Below are positions 1-7,702 of a stretch of DNA of 35,319 nt, in pieces. The DNA lies in IMG/VR virus record IMGVR_UViG_3300038701_001387, positions 1-35,319 of that record; one strand, written 5' to 3'. Positions within the stretch are counted from its first letter, which is position 1, and each line of letters starts with the position of its first letter. This DNA is from a virus. The notes below the pieces were generated by a model. That model was not told where the DNA came from. It made no database searches and worked only from the letters and a program-made list of their open reading frames with translations. The translations under genes were made by a program, and so were the position numbers.

Positions 1-2
1 AG

Positions 3-128
3 CTATACCAAGAAATACTTTATCTTGAGCATTTTTATAATGGTGGATGGGTAGTTGAGAACGTGTTGCCACATTATCAACCTTTAATTCCAGCACAACA
101 AATAGGGCGTCATTTGTATTGGTCTAAT
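3..128. repeat. Terminal direct repeat, left copy (circular closure)
   Basis: Bases 3-128 are identical to 35191-35316 (126 bp). The two bases to the left (AG against CC) and the base just after (T at 129 against C at 35317) differ. Joining at this overlap restores one uninterrupted reading frame, so the overlap marks a circular or circularly permuted molecule of about 35,188 bp. The length is what a short-read assembler leaves at a closed circle; a real terminal redundancy of exactly this size is less likely. Confidence 0.93.
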
Positions 129-344
129 TTTGATGTAGGAAACTACAAAGAGCCTAGTCCTAACAATTTCATAAATATGTGTACCACGTCAGCTAAGCAA
201 AAGCTTATGGATTGGTTGGGAATACAATACGAAGAAAATATCTACTACGGCAACAATCATTGCCCTGCTCAAATTTTAAGAAACTGTGTTCACCCAAATG
301 AAGGGTTGGCAATTTTAAATGCATATCGTGGAGGTAGTAAATGA
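3..344 (+). CDS. Mini DNA C5-cytosine methyltransferase, C-terminal part (continues from 34921)
   Basis: These bases encode the last 113 residues of a protein whose first 90 residues lie at 34921-35190. The joined protein is 203 aa. This half holds the ENV motif (motif VI, E109-N110-V111 of the joined protein) and near the C-terminus a motif X-like RNCVHPNEGLAIL. C5 methyltransferases transfer a methyl group from S-adenosylmethionine to cytosine. About 70-80 residues separate ENV from motif X, so there is little room for a normal target recognition domain. The stop overlaps the next ATG (ATGA at 341-344), so the two genes are coupled. Bases 1-2 disagree with the other contig end. Confidence 0.8.
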   Translation, partial: LYQEILYLEHFYNGGWVVENVLPHYQPLIPAQQIGRHLYWSNFDVGNYKEPSPNNFINMCTTSAKQKLMDWLGIQYEENIYYGNNHCPAQILRNCVHPNEGLAILNAYRGGSK

Positions 345-1255
345 CGCACATAATAGAATTTCCACTTCATATAGGTGATTTCCTTTCAGGAACTCTTCAC
401 ATGGACACATTAGAGAAGGGTGCTTACATCATGTTAATTGTTGCTCATATGCAAGCAGGCGAACAAGGTCTTCCAAATGACGATAAAATGTTAGCTAGAA
501 TTGCAGGTGTAACACCTAAAGTTTGGAGCAGAATAAAACCTATCCTTGCCGAAAAGTTCACCATTAACGAAAACTTTTGGGAACAGAAAAAATGCATTGA
601 GGTGCTCCGAAATATTTCGCAAAAAAGTTCCAACGCAAGAGCTAAAGCATTGAAAAGACACAATACAGGTGATGCTACAGCAAAGCCACAGCAGAGCTGC
701 AGCAGTGCTAACCATAAACCAATAACCAATATAAAAAATAATATAAAAAAGAATGAAGTTTTACAGGTCGATAAATCACCACCTGACAAGGATGAAAATT
801 ACGGCGATTACGATTTTAACGATTTTTGGGATGTCTATCCACGCAAGATAGGAAAAGGTGCCGCTAGAGCAGCTTGGTTAAACCAAATTAGTTTTCACGG
901 GGCTGCACCGGAAACGATGTTTAACGCAGCAAGGAACTATCGACAGCAAGAGCTTGATACGGAGGAAAGGTATATCAAAACACCTGCAAAGTTTTTATCT
1001 GAGCAGAGGTATCTGGATGAAAGTCTAAACGTAGAGCCACCTAAACCGCTTGATCTAAAACAATACCCTGAATGGCAGTGGCCTATCATCAAGAAGTTGG
1101 GAGAGCAGCAAGCTAAGACATGGTTTGAGAACAGTAGGCTTGAAGGAAAAACCCTAATGGTTCCTGACAAGGTGAAGAAAAACTGGATACAGGAGCGTTA
1201 TGTTTCTGGCGGAAAATTCAACGGAATATTTAACCAAGTGGAGGTAATGGCATGA
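341..1255 (+). CDS. YdaU/DUF1376-family phage replication protein
   Basis: The 304-aa product begins with a DUF1376 (YdaU) domain, about residues 4-90, with the typical opening FPLHIGDFLSGTLHMDTLEKG and a winged-helix-like pattern. A low-complexity linker (about 100-150) follows, then a C-terminal part with DFWDVYPRKIGKGAARAAW, a motif common in phage replication proteins of the O/DnaD kind. YdaU proteins sit in phage replication modules and probably bind DNA near the origin; the exact role is not established. Its ATG overlaps the methyltransferase stop, and its TGA overlaps the next ATG (1252), so it is in the middle of a tightly packed early operon. Confidence 0.75.
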   Translation: MTHIIEFPLHIGDFLSGTLHMDTLEKGAYIMLIVAHMQAGEQGLPNDDKMLARIAGVTPKVWSRIKPILAEKFTINENFWEQKKCIEVLRNISQKSSNARAKALKRHNTGDATAKPQQSCSSANHKPITNIKNNIKKNEVLQVDKSPPDKDENYGDYDFNDFWDVYPRKIGKGAARAAWLNQISFHGAAPETMFNAARNYRQQELDTEERYIKTPAKFLSEQRYLDESLNVEPPKPLDLKQYPEWQWPIIKKLGEQQAKTWFENSRLEGKTLMVPDKVKKNWIQERYVSGGKFNGIFNQVEVMA

Positions 1256-1545
1256 GTGATTTTAAATCGGCTTTGGAAAGGTTTGACAGCATACTCACTA
1301 AATCCGAACCAGACGCAAATGGAAAGATTTTAGGAAGGTACGGAAAGCCCTTTATGCGTGATGATGAAATAGCAAACGTCAGGAAAGCCCTACGCATTGC
1401 CGATAGATTGCAGAGTGGGCAGTTTAATTTAGATGGCATAAACTTCCCATTGCCTAATATTCATAACCAGTTTCAGGATTATGAAATACAGGACTTTCTT
1501 GAGCAAGTGGCCGCCCAGATGATTAAGGAGGTAAGTGATGACTGA
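1252..1545 (+). CDS. Small phage protein, paralogue of the gene at 23523-23759
   Basis: This 97-aa protein of unknown function opens MSDFKSALERF and carries ALRIADRLQSG and AAQMIKEV. The same three blocks occur in the 78-aa product at 23523-23759 on the other strand, and one block is 33 bp identical in DNA. The ATG overlaps the stop of the DUF1376 gene. The last codons overlap the next gene, whose GTGATGAC start context is also shared with the paralogue. Soluble, no membrane segment or recognised domain. Probably an accessory gene copied between the two early operons. Confidence 0.65.
   Translation: MSDFKSALERFDSILTKSEPDANGKILGRYGKPFMRDDEIANVRKALRIADRLQSGQFNLDGINFPLPNIHNQFQDYEIQDFLEQVAAQMIKEVSDD
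1386..1418 (+). repeat. 33-bp exact inverted copy of 23626-23658
   Basis: This stretch encodes the shared ALRIADRLQS block of two paralogous small genes. The identical 33 bp is found as reverse complement at 23626-23658. A second shared stretch ends each gene (around 1510-1540 and 23520-23545). Identity at silent positions suggests recent duplication, gene conversion or independent gain from related phages. Confidence 0.9.
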
Positions 1546-1981
1546 AGCAGCAAAGATTTTAGAGTTAATAGAAAACGTTGATCCAAAGGATACGGATACG
1601 CTTGATGAGATTGATGTTCAGGTTTGGTGTTGGCTAAACAATTATACTTTAGATGTGTACGATGACGTTGAATATGGATATTTCAAAGTAAAAGAAAACC
1701 CAGAAGAAGAATATAATATAGGCGAATATGAGTTTTTATACGAAAGCGACAAAGAGAAATATCATCAGAAATATTACACCCGTTCACGTGATGCGCTGAA
1801 AAGCATTAGGCCAGAGGGGTGGAGAGTAGATATTGCCCAATCTTCTGAGCATAAAGACTTTAGGTGCATTCTCGTAAATGATGAATGTAGGTGCCAAGGC
1901 GGCAAATATTTACCAACAGAAGAACTTGCAGAGCTTCATTCGATTATCCAAGCCATTCAATGGGAACGAGAGAATAAATAA
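1538..1981 (+). CDS. Hypothetical phage protein (147 aa)
   Basis: An acidic soluble protein of unknown function. It contains VQVWCWLNNY near residues 27-36, TRSRDALKSIRPEGW near 80-94, and LPTEELAELHSIIQAIQWER at the end; this pattern is familiar from small accessory proteins of proteobacterial phages. The ATG at 1538 follows AAGGAGGTAAGTG, so it is preferred to the GTG just before it. The start overlaps the end of the preceding gene by 8 nt. No catalytic motif is visible. Confidence 0.65.
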   Translation: MTEAAKILELIENVDPKDTDTLDEIDVQVWCWLNNYTLDVYDDVEYGYFKVKENPEEEYNIGEYEFLYESDKEKYHQKYYTRSRDALKSIRPEGWRVDIAQSSEHKDFRCILVNDECRCQGGKYLPTEELAELHSIIQAIQWERENK

Positions 1982-1997
1982 AACTAACGGGGGTGTT

Positions 1998-2453
1998 ATG
2001 AAAGAAGAGAATCCACAAGCAATCACAGTAGATAAAATCTGGGTAAGTCAGCACAAGCAAGAGGATAGATCTAGGCGTAAAGTCGATGCTGTTGTGTTTC
2101 AAGAGATGACAAGCGACATGGAGGATATGGTCGATAAGATACAGAAATGGTCAAAATTCAAAGACTCAGTTGAGGGATACGTGACCATGAAGTTTTCTGA
2201 CGCTCCTTCAGGTAAGGGGGATCCTGACGCACCCCTGTTAACTGTAATGCAAGTGGAAAAATTTAGAGAAGATATGATTAAGGAGGGGCAAGAACGACTA
2301 TGGCTTTGTGCAACAGATTATTTTGTAGATGGCTGCACCGTGCGAACAATAGAGAAGGGTCGAAGAATGAGGAATGGTACAGCAAAGAAGGCTATCTTAG
2401 ATTGCTTAAATGAATTCTGTATTTTTGCGGGCAGAGGCAACCAGTTTAAATAA
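1998..2453 (+). CDS. Hypothetical phage protein (151 aa)
   Basis: The function is not recognised. The ATG at 1998 has the strong ribosome site ACGGGGGTGTT; a longer reading from 1878 would run over the preceding gene and is rejected. The product is charged, with KFSDAPSGKGDPDAPLLTV in the middle and a basic C-terminal part (EKGRRMRNGTAKKA). It sits directly before the LexA-like gene and the candidate late promoter, the place where lambdoid phages keep their late antiterminator or activator, so a regulatory role is possible but unproven. Confidence 0.6.
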   Translation: MKEENPQAITVDKIWVSQHKQEDRSRRKVDAVVFQEMTSDMEDMVDKIQKWSKFKDSVEGYVTMKFSDAPSGKGDPDAPLLTVMQVEKFREDMIKEGQERLWLCATDYFVDGCTVRTIEKGRRMRNGTAKKAILDCLNEFCIFAGRGNQFK

Positions 2454-2469
2454 AACTAGAGGGGGAGAA

Positions 2470-2685
2470 ATGAAACCATTAACCGAGAAACAGCGAAAAC
2501 TATATGATTTTATAAAAGCGTATTACGACGAGAATAGAATAACCCCAACTTATGAGGAGATGGCAAAAGCTATAGGTGTTAAATCCGTAAGTTCAATCCA
2601 TGTTCACTTAAAATCTATGGCTATGAGAGGCGCTGTTGAGTGGGTTGCAGGTAGCACTAGATCGATAAAATTACTACTTAATTAG
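2470..2685 (+). CDS. Stand-alone LexA-type winged-helix DNA-binding protein
   Basis: The 71-aa product matches only the N-terminal DNA-binding domain of LexA: LTEKQRKLYDFIKAYY (4-19), TPTYEEMAKAIGVKS (25-39) with the recognition helix SVSSIHVHLKSM (39-50), and a short wing. The Ser-Lys peptidase half of LexA is absent, so it cannot be inactivated by RecA-stimulated self-cleavage. The ribosome site AGAGGGGGAGAA sits right before ATG 2470. It is the last gene before the late promoter region, so it may control that promoter, or compete with host LexA for SOS boxes; both are inferences. Confidence 0.72.
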   Translation: MKPLTEKQRKLYDFIKAYYDENRITPTYEEMAKAIGVKSVSSIHVHLKSMAMRGAVEWVAGSTRSIKLLLN

Positions 2686-2688
2686 AAG

Positions 2689-2708
2689 TTTCGCTATTGT
2701 TTCGCTAT
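2689..2708. repeat. Two direct repeats TTTCGCTAT, 11 bp apart
   Basis: TTTCGCTAT occurs at 2689-2697 and again at 2700-2708, one helical turn apart, about 21-40 bp upstream of the -35 box of the candidate late promoter. The position suits an activator or antiterminator binding site. Confidence 0.5.
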
Positions 2709-2728
2709 ATCTTCTATGTTTGTTCGTA

Positions 2729-2766
2729 TTAACCGGGGACAGTAAGCATAGTATATTTATTATACT
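2729..2766 (+). promoter_or_regulatory. Candidate late promoter with overlapping palindrome
   Basis: TTAACC (2729-2734), a 17-bp spacer and TATATT (2752-2757) form a sigma70-like promoter pointing into the late genes. A palindrome AGTATA-TTTAT-TATACT (2750-2766) covers the -10 box and could be an operator. Transcription would start near 2764 and meet the terminator at 2808-2838 after about 70 nt. This copies the layout of pR' and tR' in lambdoid phages. Confidence 0.5.
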
Positions 2767-2807
2767 GGTATTAGTTATATCAGTGACGAGATAGTAAAAG
2801 TTACAAG

Positions 2808-2838
2808 ATGCTCCGTTCGAAAGTTCGGGGCATTTTTT
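2808..2838 (+). terminator. Rho-independent terminator before the late operon
   Basis: ATGCTCCG (2808-2815) pairs with CGGGGCAT (2826-2833) with one G-T wobble, around a 10-nt loop, followed by a run of T to 2838. It ends early transcripts after the LexA-like gene, and lies just downstream of the candidate late promoter, so late expression would need antitermination or read-through. Confidence 0.8.
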
Positions 2839-2849
2839 ATACCCTAAGT

Positions 2850-2905
2850 CCTACGATAACCAACTTACCCCCGTTATCACGTAGGCCGCCGCATTTCTCG
2901 CGGCG
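2850..2905 (+). other. Two stem-loops in the late leader
   Basis: CCTACGATAAC (2850-2860) pairs with GTTATCACGTAGG (2873-2885) with a two-base bulge. Immediately after, CGCCGC (2887-2892) pairs with GCGGCG (2900-2905). Together with the terminator they make three stem-loops in 100 bp upstream of the first late gene. They could be part of an antitermination signal or a packaging site for the nearby terminase. Confidence 0.5.
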
Positions 2906-2921
2906 AACGGAATTTAAAGGC

Positions 2922-3074
2922 ATGAGTGAAAAAGTAGAAGTTACAGTTTGTCCTGTAAGGGCCGCTTATGGCTACGGCATGAGTCCAGACATGGAGTATC
3001 TAAGGGATTTGTATATCGAGTTCCGACCTCCACGAAGAGAGAGCATAGAGTTTAACCGCAACAAGAAAGATTAA
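2922..3074 (+). CDS. Small hypothetical late protein (50 aa)
   Basis: A short protein of unknown function, starting MSEKVEVTVCPVRAAYGYG, first gene after the late leader stem-loops. The ATG at 2922 follows TTAAAGGC. A longer reading frame that begins inside the terminator at 2808 is rejected. Tyrosine- and proline-containing, no known domain. Confidence 0.5.
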   Translation: MSEKVEVTVCPVRAAYGYGMSPDMEYLRDLYIEFRPPRRESIEFNRNKKD

Positions 3075-3079
3075 AGCAA

Positions 3080-3352
3080 GTGTCTAACGTAGTTAAGTTT
3101 CCAGACGGCGAGAAGGAAGAGAATAAACACAAAGACTACGAAGTGCCGCATGATGCAACGATAGATGCTGAAGAGTTTATAGATTACGTGATGGAGAATC
3201 CAAACGTCGAAGAGGCGATAGTGATTGTAAAATATACAGATCATCACATTCACACAGAAGTTACACACGAGTTAACGGAAGACGCAAAAGACTTGATGGA
3301 TCTAACAATCCTTCAGATGAGCTTCCACGATATGACTTCAAACGATAATTAG
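3080..3352 (+). CDS. Small acidic hypothetical protein (90 aa, GTG start)
   Basis: This starts MSNVVKFPDGEKEEN from a GTG at 3080, five bases after the previous stop. It is strongly acidic with a histidine-rich patch (YTDHHIHTEVTHE, about 52-64). No known domain. The VVKFPD opening is common in small phage and proteobacterial proteins. It precedes the terminase genes and may be a late accessory protein. Confidence 0.55.
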   Translation: MSNVVKFPDGEKEENKHKDYEVPHDATIDAEEFIDYVMENPNVEEAIVIVKYTDHHIHTEVTHELTEDAKDLMDLTILQMSFHDMTSNDN

Positions 3353-3364
3353 AAAGATAGATAG

Positions 3365-3646
3365 ATGACTTGTTACGTGAACTGGATGAGAGATAACCAG
3401 GGTAACCCAAACATGGAGGGAAATCCTGCGCAACCTTATGATACGGGAGATTCCCCTTTAGCTGCTACAGCGGATGGAGATGCAGCTGAATATGCAACGG
3501 TTTGGTCTACGGTAGCCTACAAGGTGAAAGCAACAAACTTATTAAATCCCAAATCGGATGATGTTGAAGCGGTTTATCCAGCAGGCCATGTCGTCCAGAT
3601 ACCAAACATCACAGCAGAAACACAGATAACAGTAACAGAATTATAA
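3365..3646 (+). CDS. Hypothetical protein upstream of terminase (93 aa)
   Basis: The product is predicted soluble and beta-rich (WSTVAYKVKATNLLNP, HVVQIPNITAETQITVTEL), with many Thr, Ala and Asp residues. It could be a small virion or decoration-like protein, but no family is recognised. The ribosome site is weak (AGAAAGATAG). It lies 25 bp before the terminase small subunit gene on the same strand. Confidence 0.55.
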   Translation: MTCYVNWMRDNQGNPNMEGNPAQPYDTGDSPLAATADGDAAEYATVWSTVAYKVKATNLLNPKSDDVEAVYPAGHVVQIPNITAETQITVTEL

Positions 3647-3671
3647 TTTAACAGCCGGAAAGGAGAAATCC

Positions 3672-4124
3672 GTGGCACGACCTCCAAAATACGAAACTCC
3701 AGAAGAGATGGAGCGTATAATAGATTTATATTTTTTAGCTTGTAAGTCTAACCAGACAGAAGACACATCTCCGCTAGGGGAATTGAGCGATGAGGAAATG
3801 GAGCTAATTAATAGCTTTGGTAATCCGGTTGTTCCTACAGTTTCAGGACTAGCTTTTGCATTAGGTATGAGTAGGCAAGCGTTATTAGATTACCAAAAAA
3901 AGGATGAGTTTCTTGACACAGTAAAAAGAGCTAAGCAGCGAATTGAGTTAGAAGTAGAACAAAGGCTGTTTGGTAATAGTGTTACTGGGGTCATTTTCAA
4001 CCTGAAGAATAACTTTGGATGGAAGGATAAGATGGAAACTGAACATAGCGGTAATGTTGGTTTAAGTCATATTTTGGATGATATTGATGGGCGAAGCTCA
4101 GGATTACCGGACGCTTCAGAGTAA
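3672..4124 (+). CDS. Terminase small subunit (P22 gp3-like DNA-packaging protein)
   Basis: The 150-aa protein starts MARPPKYETPEEMERIIDLY from GTG 3672 behind AAAGGAGAAA. It has a central helix-turn-helix region (PTVSGLAFALGMSRQALLDY, about 56-75), a helical part, and the sequence IFNLKNNFGWKDKMETEHSG at about 112-131. These are the hallmarks of the gp3-type small terminase, which recognises the packaging site and brings DNA to the large subunit. It overlaps the large subunit gene, the usual order. Recognition site unknown; headful packaging is likely for a P22-type phage. Confidence 0.85.
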   Translation: MARPPKYETPEEMERIIDLYFLACKSNQTEDTSPLGELSDEEMELINSFGNPVVPTVSGLAFALGMSRQALLDYQKKDEFLDTVKRAKQRIELEVEQRLFGNSVTGVIFNLKNNFGWKDKMETEHSGNVGLSHILDDIDGRSSGLPDASE

Positions 4125-5625
4125 GTTAGCCGACAGGAGGTGGAGGTTAAATAACCTTTACTACATCAAAGACAAAGCTGGTCGGAAAACGCTGTTCAGA
4201 ATGAATTGGGCTCAGGAGTTCTTGTTTGAGAATATCTGGTTCTTTAACGTCATTCTTAAGGCTAGGCAGTTAGGGTTCACGACATTCATCCTGATTTACT
4301 TTTTGGATGCCTGCTTGTTTAATTCGGATCACTCTGCGGGAGTGATAGCGCATAACCTTGAAGACGCCAAGAAGCTATTCAAGGATAAAGTTAAATACGC
4401 TTACGATAATTTGCCTGAATGGTTGAAAGAGCAAAGGTCAGCAAAATCTGATAGCGCCAGAACTTTAGAGTTCATAAATGGTTCTAGTATTTACGTTGGA
4501 ACTTCACTTCGTTCAGGTACCTTGCAGAAGCTTTTAGTTTCTGAATACGGAAAAATATCCGCTAAATATCCTGAAAAGGCTAAGGAAGTTAAGACTGGAG
4601 CTCTCAATACGATTGAGGCAGGTCAGCAGATATTTGTAGAGTCTACGGCAGAAGGTAAGGTCGGCGAGTTCTTTGATTTGGTTGAGAGAGCTAGAAAGCT
4701 TGCAGACTCTTTGAAAAAACTAGCAAGGCTTGAGCCTAAATTCTTCTTCTTTCCGTGGTGGAGGAATTCTAGTTACAGGGCGAACGAAGAAGAAACAGAG
4801 CACACAGTCATTACTGAAGAATATTCAAAGTACTTTGATGAGCTTAGTGAACAGGGGATTGAATTAACAGGCTCTCAAAAAGCTTGGTATGTGATTAAGG
4901 CGGAACAACAGGGTGATGATATGATGCAGGAGTATCCGTCAACTCCAGAGGAGTCTTTCCAAGGATCGTTAAAAGGGGCGTATTACACCAAGTCAATGAA
5001 GCACGTGAGGGAAAATGGTCAAATATGCCATCTTCCTTATGATTCACGTTTCGGGGTCTACACTTGGTGGGATTTAGGCTTAAACGATCAAATGGTTGTT
5101 TGGTTCTATCAAAAGATAAACGGCAGGCACTGCTTTATTGACTATCATGAGAGTGACTCTGAAGGATGGGAGTATTACGCCAATATGCTGAAAGAAAAGG
5201 GTTATAATTATATAGCTCATAACTTTCCTCATGATGGTAATAAACGAGTACGCGGGAAGCAGGTTTTCACAGACAGGCAAATAGCTCAAGAATGTGGGAT
5301 TAGGCCTGTTAAGATTACTCCGAGAACTTCTAACACTCACGATGACGTGGTGAAGATATGTGCTCCAGTTCTTAAGAATTGCTGGTTCGATCAAGAGAAA
5401 TGCTCACAAGGTATTCTTCACCTAGATAACTACAAAAAGAAATACAGTAGGGCCGATCAAATGTTCAGGAAAGAGCCTGAGCATAATGAGGCGTCGCATG
5501 GGGCAGATGGTTTTAGAACGTTTGCAGTAAATGCGGACAAGATCGGACTAGAAAACAACGAAACCACTAAAGTAAACCGAAGTAGGCCACAAAGACGTGG
5601 GACTGCTACTTCATGGATGGGTTAA
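4087..5625 (+). CDS. Terminase large subunit (packaging ATPase and nuclease)
   Basis: About 512 aa; ATG 4087 (MGEAQDYRTLQ) or 4078 are both possible, neither with a strong ribosome site. The ATPase domain has the phage-type Walker A region LKARQLGFTT (about 55-64) and the Walker B-like region LLVSEYGKIS. The C-terminal RNase H-like nuclease domain starts at YTWWDLGLND, with its first catalytic aspartate, and ends with the conserved HGADGFRTFAV. It drives DNA into the prohead through the portal and makes headful cuts. The size is like P22 gp2 (499 aa). The stop overlaps the portal start (TAATG). Confidence 0.9.
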   Translation: MGEAQDYRTLQSKLADRRWRLNNLYYIKDKAGRKTLFRMNWAQEFLFENIWFFNVILKARQLGFTTFILIYFLDACLFNSDHSAGVIAHNLEDAKKLFKDKVKYAYDNLPEWLKEQRSAKSDSARTLEFINGSSIYVGTSLRSGTLQKLLVSEYGKISAKYPEKAKEVKTGALNTIEAGQQIFVESTAEGKVGEFFDLVERARKLADSLKKLARLEPKFFFFPWWRNSSYRANEEETEHTVITEEYSKYFDELSEQGIELTGSQKAWYVIKAEQQGDDMMQEYPSTPEESFQGSLKGAYYTKSMKHVRENGQICHLPYDSRFGVYTWWDLGLNDQMVVWFYQKINGRHCFIDYHESDSEGWEYYANMLKEKGYNYIAHNFPHDGNKRVRGKQVFTDRQIAQECGIRPVKITPRTSNTHDDVVKICAPVLKNCWFDQEKCSQGILHLDNYKKKYSRADQMFRKEPEHNEASHGADGFRTFAVNADKIGLENNETTKVNRSRPQRRGTATSWMG

Positions 5626-7670
5626 TGGACAAAAACAAAAAAGAATTACTGGACCGTGTTAAGTCGCGGTTCACAGCTATGCTTGACTACTACGAGCCAG
5701 AATACCGTCGAGGACAAGAAGACTTTGACTTTCTAATGGGTGAGCAGTGGGAAGACGCAGAAATTGAAGTGCGTAAAAGTGATAGCCGACCCTTTCTGAA
5801 GAGGAACTTAATGATGCCGTTCTCGGATCAGGTTGTGAACGCAGCTAGAGAAACAAGGCCATCCATTAGAGTATCGCCCGTTGATGATAAGGGTGATGTT
5901 GATACTGCTGAAGTTTTTAAGGGGATGATTCGTAACATTGAAAGGCAGTCTAAAGCATCAATTGCTTATGATACGGCGGTGCAAAACTCTGTAGCAACAG
6001 GCTATGGGTGGTTGCGTGTTAATACAGCTTATGTATCAGCGACCAGCTTTAATCAGGAAGTGAAAATCGAGGCTGTACCTGATTGGCGCTCTTGTATGAT
6101 TGATCCTAAGTCCGAGTTGCCAGATGGTAGCGATGCAGAAGATGGCGTTGTCTACACAGATATTGATAAAGATGATTTTAAGATTCAATACCCAGATGCA
6201 GACCTAGTTGATTTCGAAGAGGCTGAAGAAGAAGGTTGGACGCAAGACGATAAAGTTAGGTTAGTTGAGTACTTCTATAAGGATTATGAAGATACAAAAA
6301 TTCACGAATGTTTTATGCGTGATGGCACTACAAAAGTTCTTACTGGGGCGCAGTTGAAGAATGAGCATGATGTGGTCACTATTCTTCGTGATAGAGATAC
6401 AAAAGTACACAAAGTTAAGTGGTGTAAAGCGTCTGGTGCCGAGATATTAGAAGAAACAGAATGGTTAGGGGATTATATCCCGCTTGTTCCAGTATACGGC
6501 AAGCTTGTTTGGAGAGATGGGCGTAAGCAATCGTATTCATTAATTCATCAGGCAAAAGACAGCCAAAGATTGTTAAATGTAGTTATTACAACAATAGCAG
6601 AAATTGTTGGTAGTCAACCAAAGAACCAGCCTTGGGTAGGAGCATCCGGTCAATTTGATGCTGATTCAGGATGGGAGGATTGTAACTCACAGAATTATGC
6701 TTACCTACAATACAAGCCGGTTATGGCAGAGGATGAGTCGGGTCAGTCATACCCTGTTCCGCCACCACAAAAAGCCCAGCCATTACAGGTTAGCCCTACT
6801 CTATTCCAACAAGAAGCTACTGCAACACAGAGTATTAATGCTTCACTTGGTATGTTTGATGAGAACAGAGGTAATGAAAGCAATGCTATTTCTGGTGTTG
6901 CTATTCGCTCAAGACAACTACGTGGAGATAAAGCGACATTCCACTTTATCGATAACTTAGCCTCTTCCATCCGCCATACGGGTGTAATTGCCGTAGATAT
7001 AGTTCCGAAGGTATATAATCAGGCTCAAGTTGCACGAATTGTTGGTGAAGATGGTAAAGAGAAGACAGTAAACATCGATCCTCAAGCAGTCACAGATAAA
7101 ACAAAAGGCATCTATAACATTCATGCAGGTAAGTATGACGTTGATGTAGATATCGGCCCATCATACGCAAACCAGCAGCAAGAGTTTGTCGATATCATGA
7201 AAGAGCTAATTAGAGTTCAGCCAGAGCTTGCAAATGTGACTGGCGATAAACTGATTGAATCAATTGGCGGTCCATATGCGGATATTATCGCAGACCGTAT
7301 TAGAGCACTAAACCCATTATTACTTACAGATGATCCAGTAGGAGAACAGATTAAAGTTCTAGAGCAGAAATTAGCTCAGTCTGAAGACAAGGTCATGACG
7401 CTACACGCAGCGTTAGAGGATAAGCAAAAGAACGAAGAGTTTGAAAACGAACTCAAGTTAGGAGAATTACACGATAAGAAAGCAAACACTCAGATAAAAC
7501 TCATGGATACGATGTCTAAGATTGACGAACGTAGCAATGAAGGAGTGACAGATGAGAGGGTTGCCGACTTAGCCGAAGCCATTATGGAGGTCAACCAAAA
7601 GGTCGACATGATGAGCCAACCAGTAATTCAGGCAAGTGGTCAGCCTGAAGAAGGCTTTATAGCCGAGTAA
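5625..7670 (+). CDS. P22-like portal protein
   Basis: The protein has 681 aa from ATG 5625 (MDKNKKELLDRV); an in-frame ATG at 5613 would add four residues. It matches P22-type portals (gp1, 725 aa): an N-terminal stretch RFTAMLDYYEPEYRRGQEDF, FLMGEQW, the RPSIRVSPVDD block, GYGWLRV and VPDWRSCMIDP, and a long C-terminal coiled-coil region (EQIKVLEQKLAQSEDK, about 590 on) that suggests a helical barrel. The portal forms the 12-subunit ring at one capsid vertex through which DNA enters and leaves. Neighbours are terminase and scaffold, in the P22 order. Confidence 0.9.
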   Translation: MDKNKKELLDRVKSRFTAMLDYYEPEYRRGQEDFDFLMGEQWEDAEIEVRKSDSRPFLKRNLMMPFSDQVVNAARETRPSIRVSPVDDKGDVDTAEVFKGMIRNIERQSKASIAYDTAVQNSVATGYGWLRVNTAYVSATSFNQEVKIEAVPDWRSCMIDPKSELPDGSDAEDGVVYTDIDKDDFKIQYPDADLVDFEEAEEEGWTQDDKVRLVEYFYKDYEDTKIHECFMRDGTTKVLTGAQLKNEHDVVTILRDRDTKVHKVKWCKASGAEILEETEWLGDYIPLVPVYGKLVWRDGRKQSYSLIHQAKDSQRLLNVVITTIAEIVGSQPKNQPWVGASGQFDADSGWEDCNSQNYAYLQYKPVMAEDESGQSYPVPPPQKAQPLQVSPTLFQQEATATQSINASLGMFDENRGNESNAISGVAIRSRQLRGDKATFHFIDNLASSIRHTGVIAVDIVPKVYNQAQVARIVGEDGKEKTVNIDPQAVTDKTKGIYNIHAGKYDVDVDIGPSYANQQQEFVDIMKELIRVQPELANVTGDKLIESIGGPYADIIADRIRALNPLLLTDDPVGEQIKVLEQKLAQSEDKVMTLHAALEDKQKNEEFENELKLGELHDKKANTQIKLMDTMSKIDERSNEGVTDERVADLAEAIMEVNQKVDMMSQPVIQASGQPEEGFIAE

Positions 7671-7702
7671 AACGACCACTATCCAACATTAAAGGTAATA
7701 GA

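Noticed and set aside
445-789. Minus-strand frames over the DUF1376 gene and similar antisense frames over late genes
   Set aside because: They are shadows of well supported genes and lack ribosome sites and recognisable domains.
2808-2921. N-terminal extension of the gene at 2922
   Set aside because: The extension would start within the terminator stem and run through two further stem-loops; ATG 2922 has a ribosome site.
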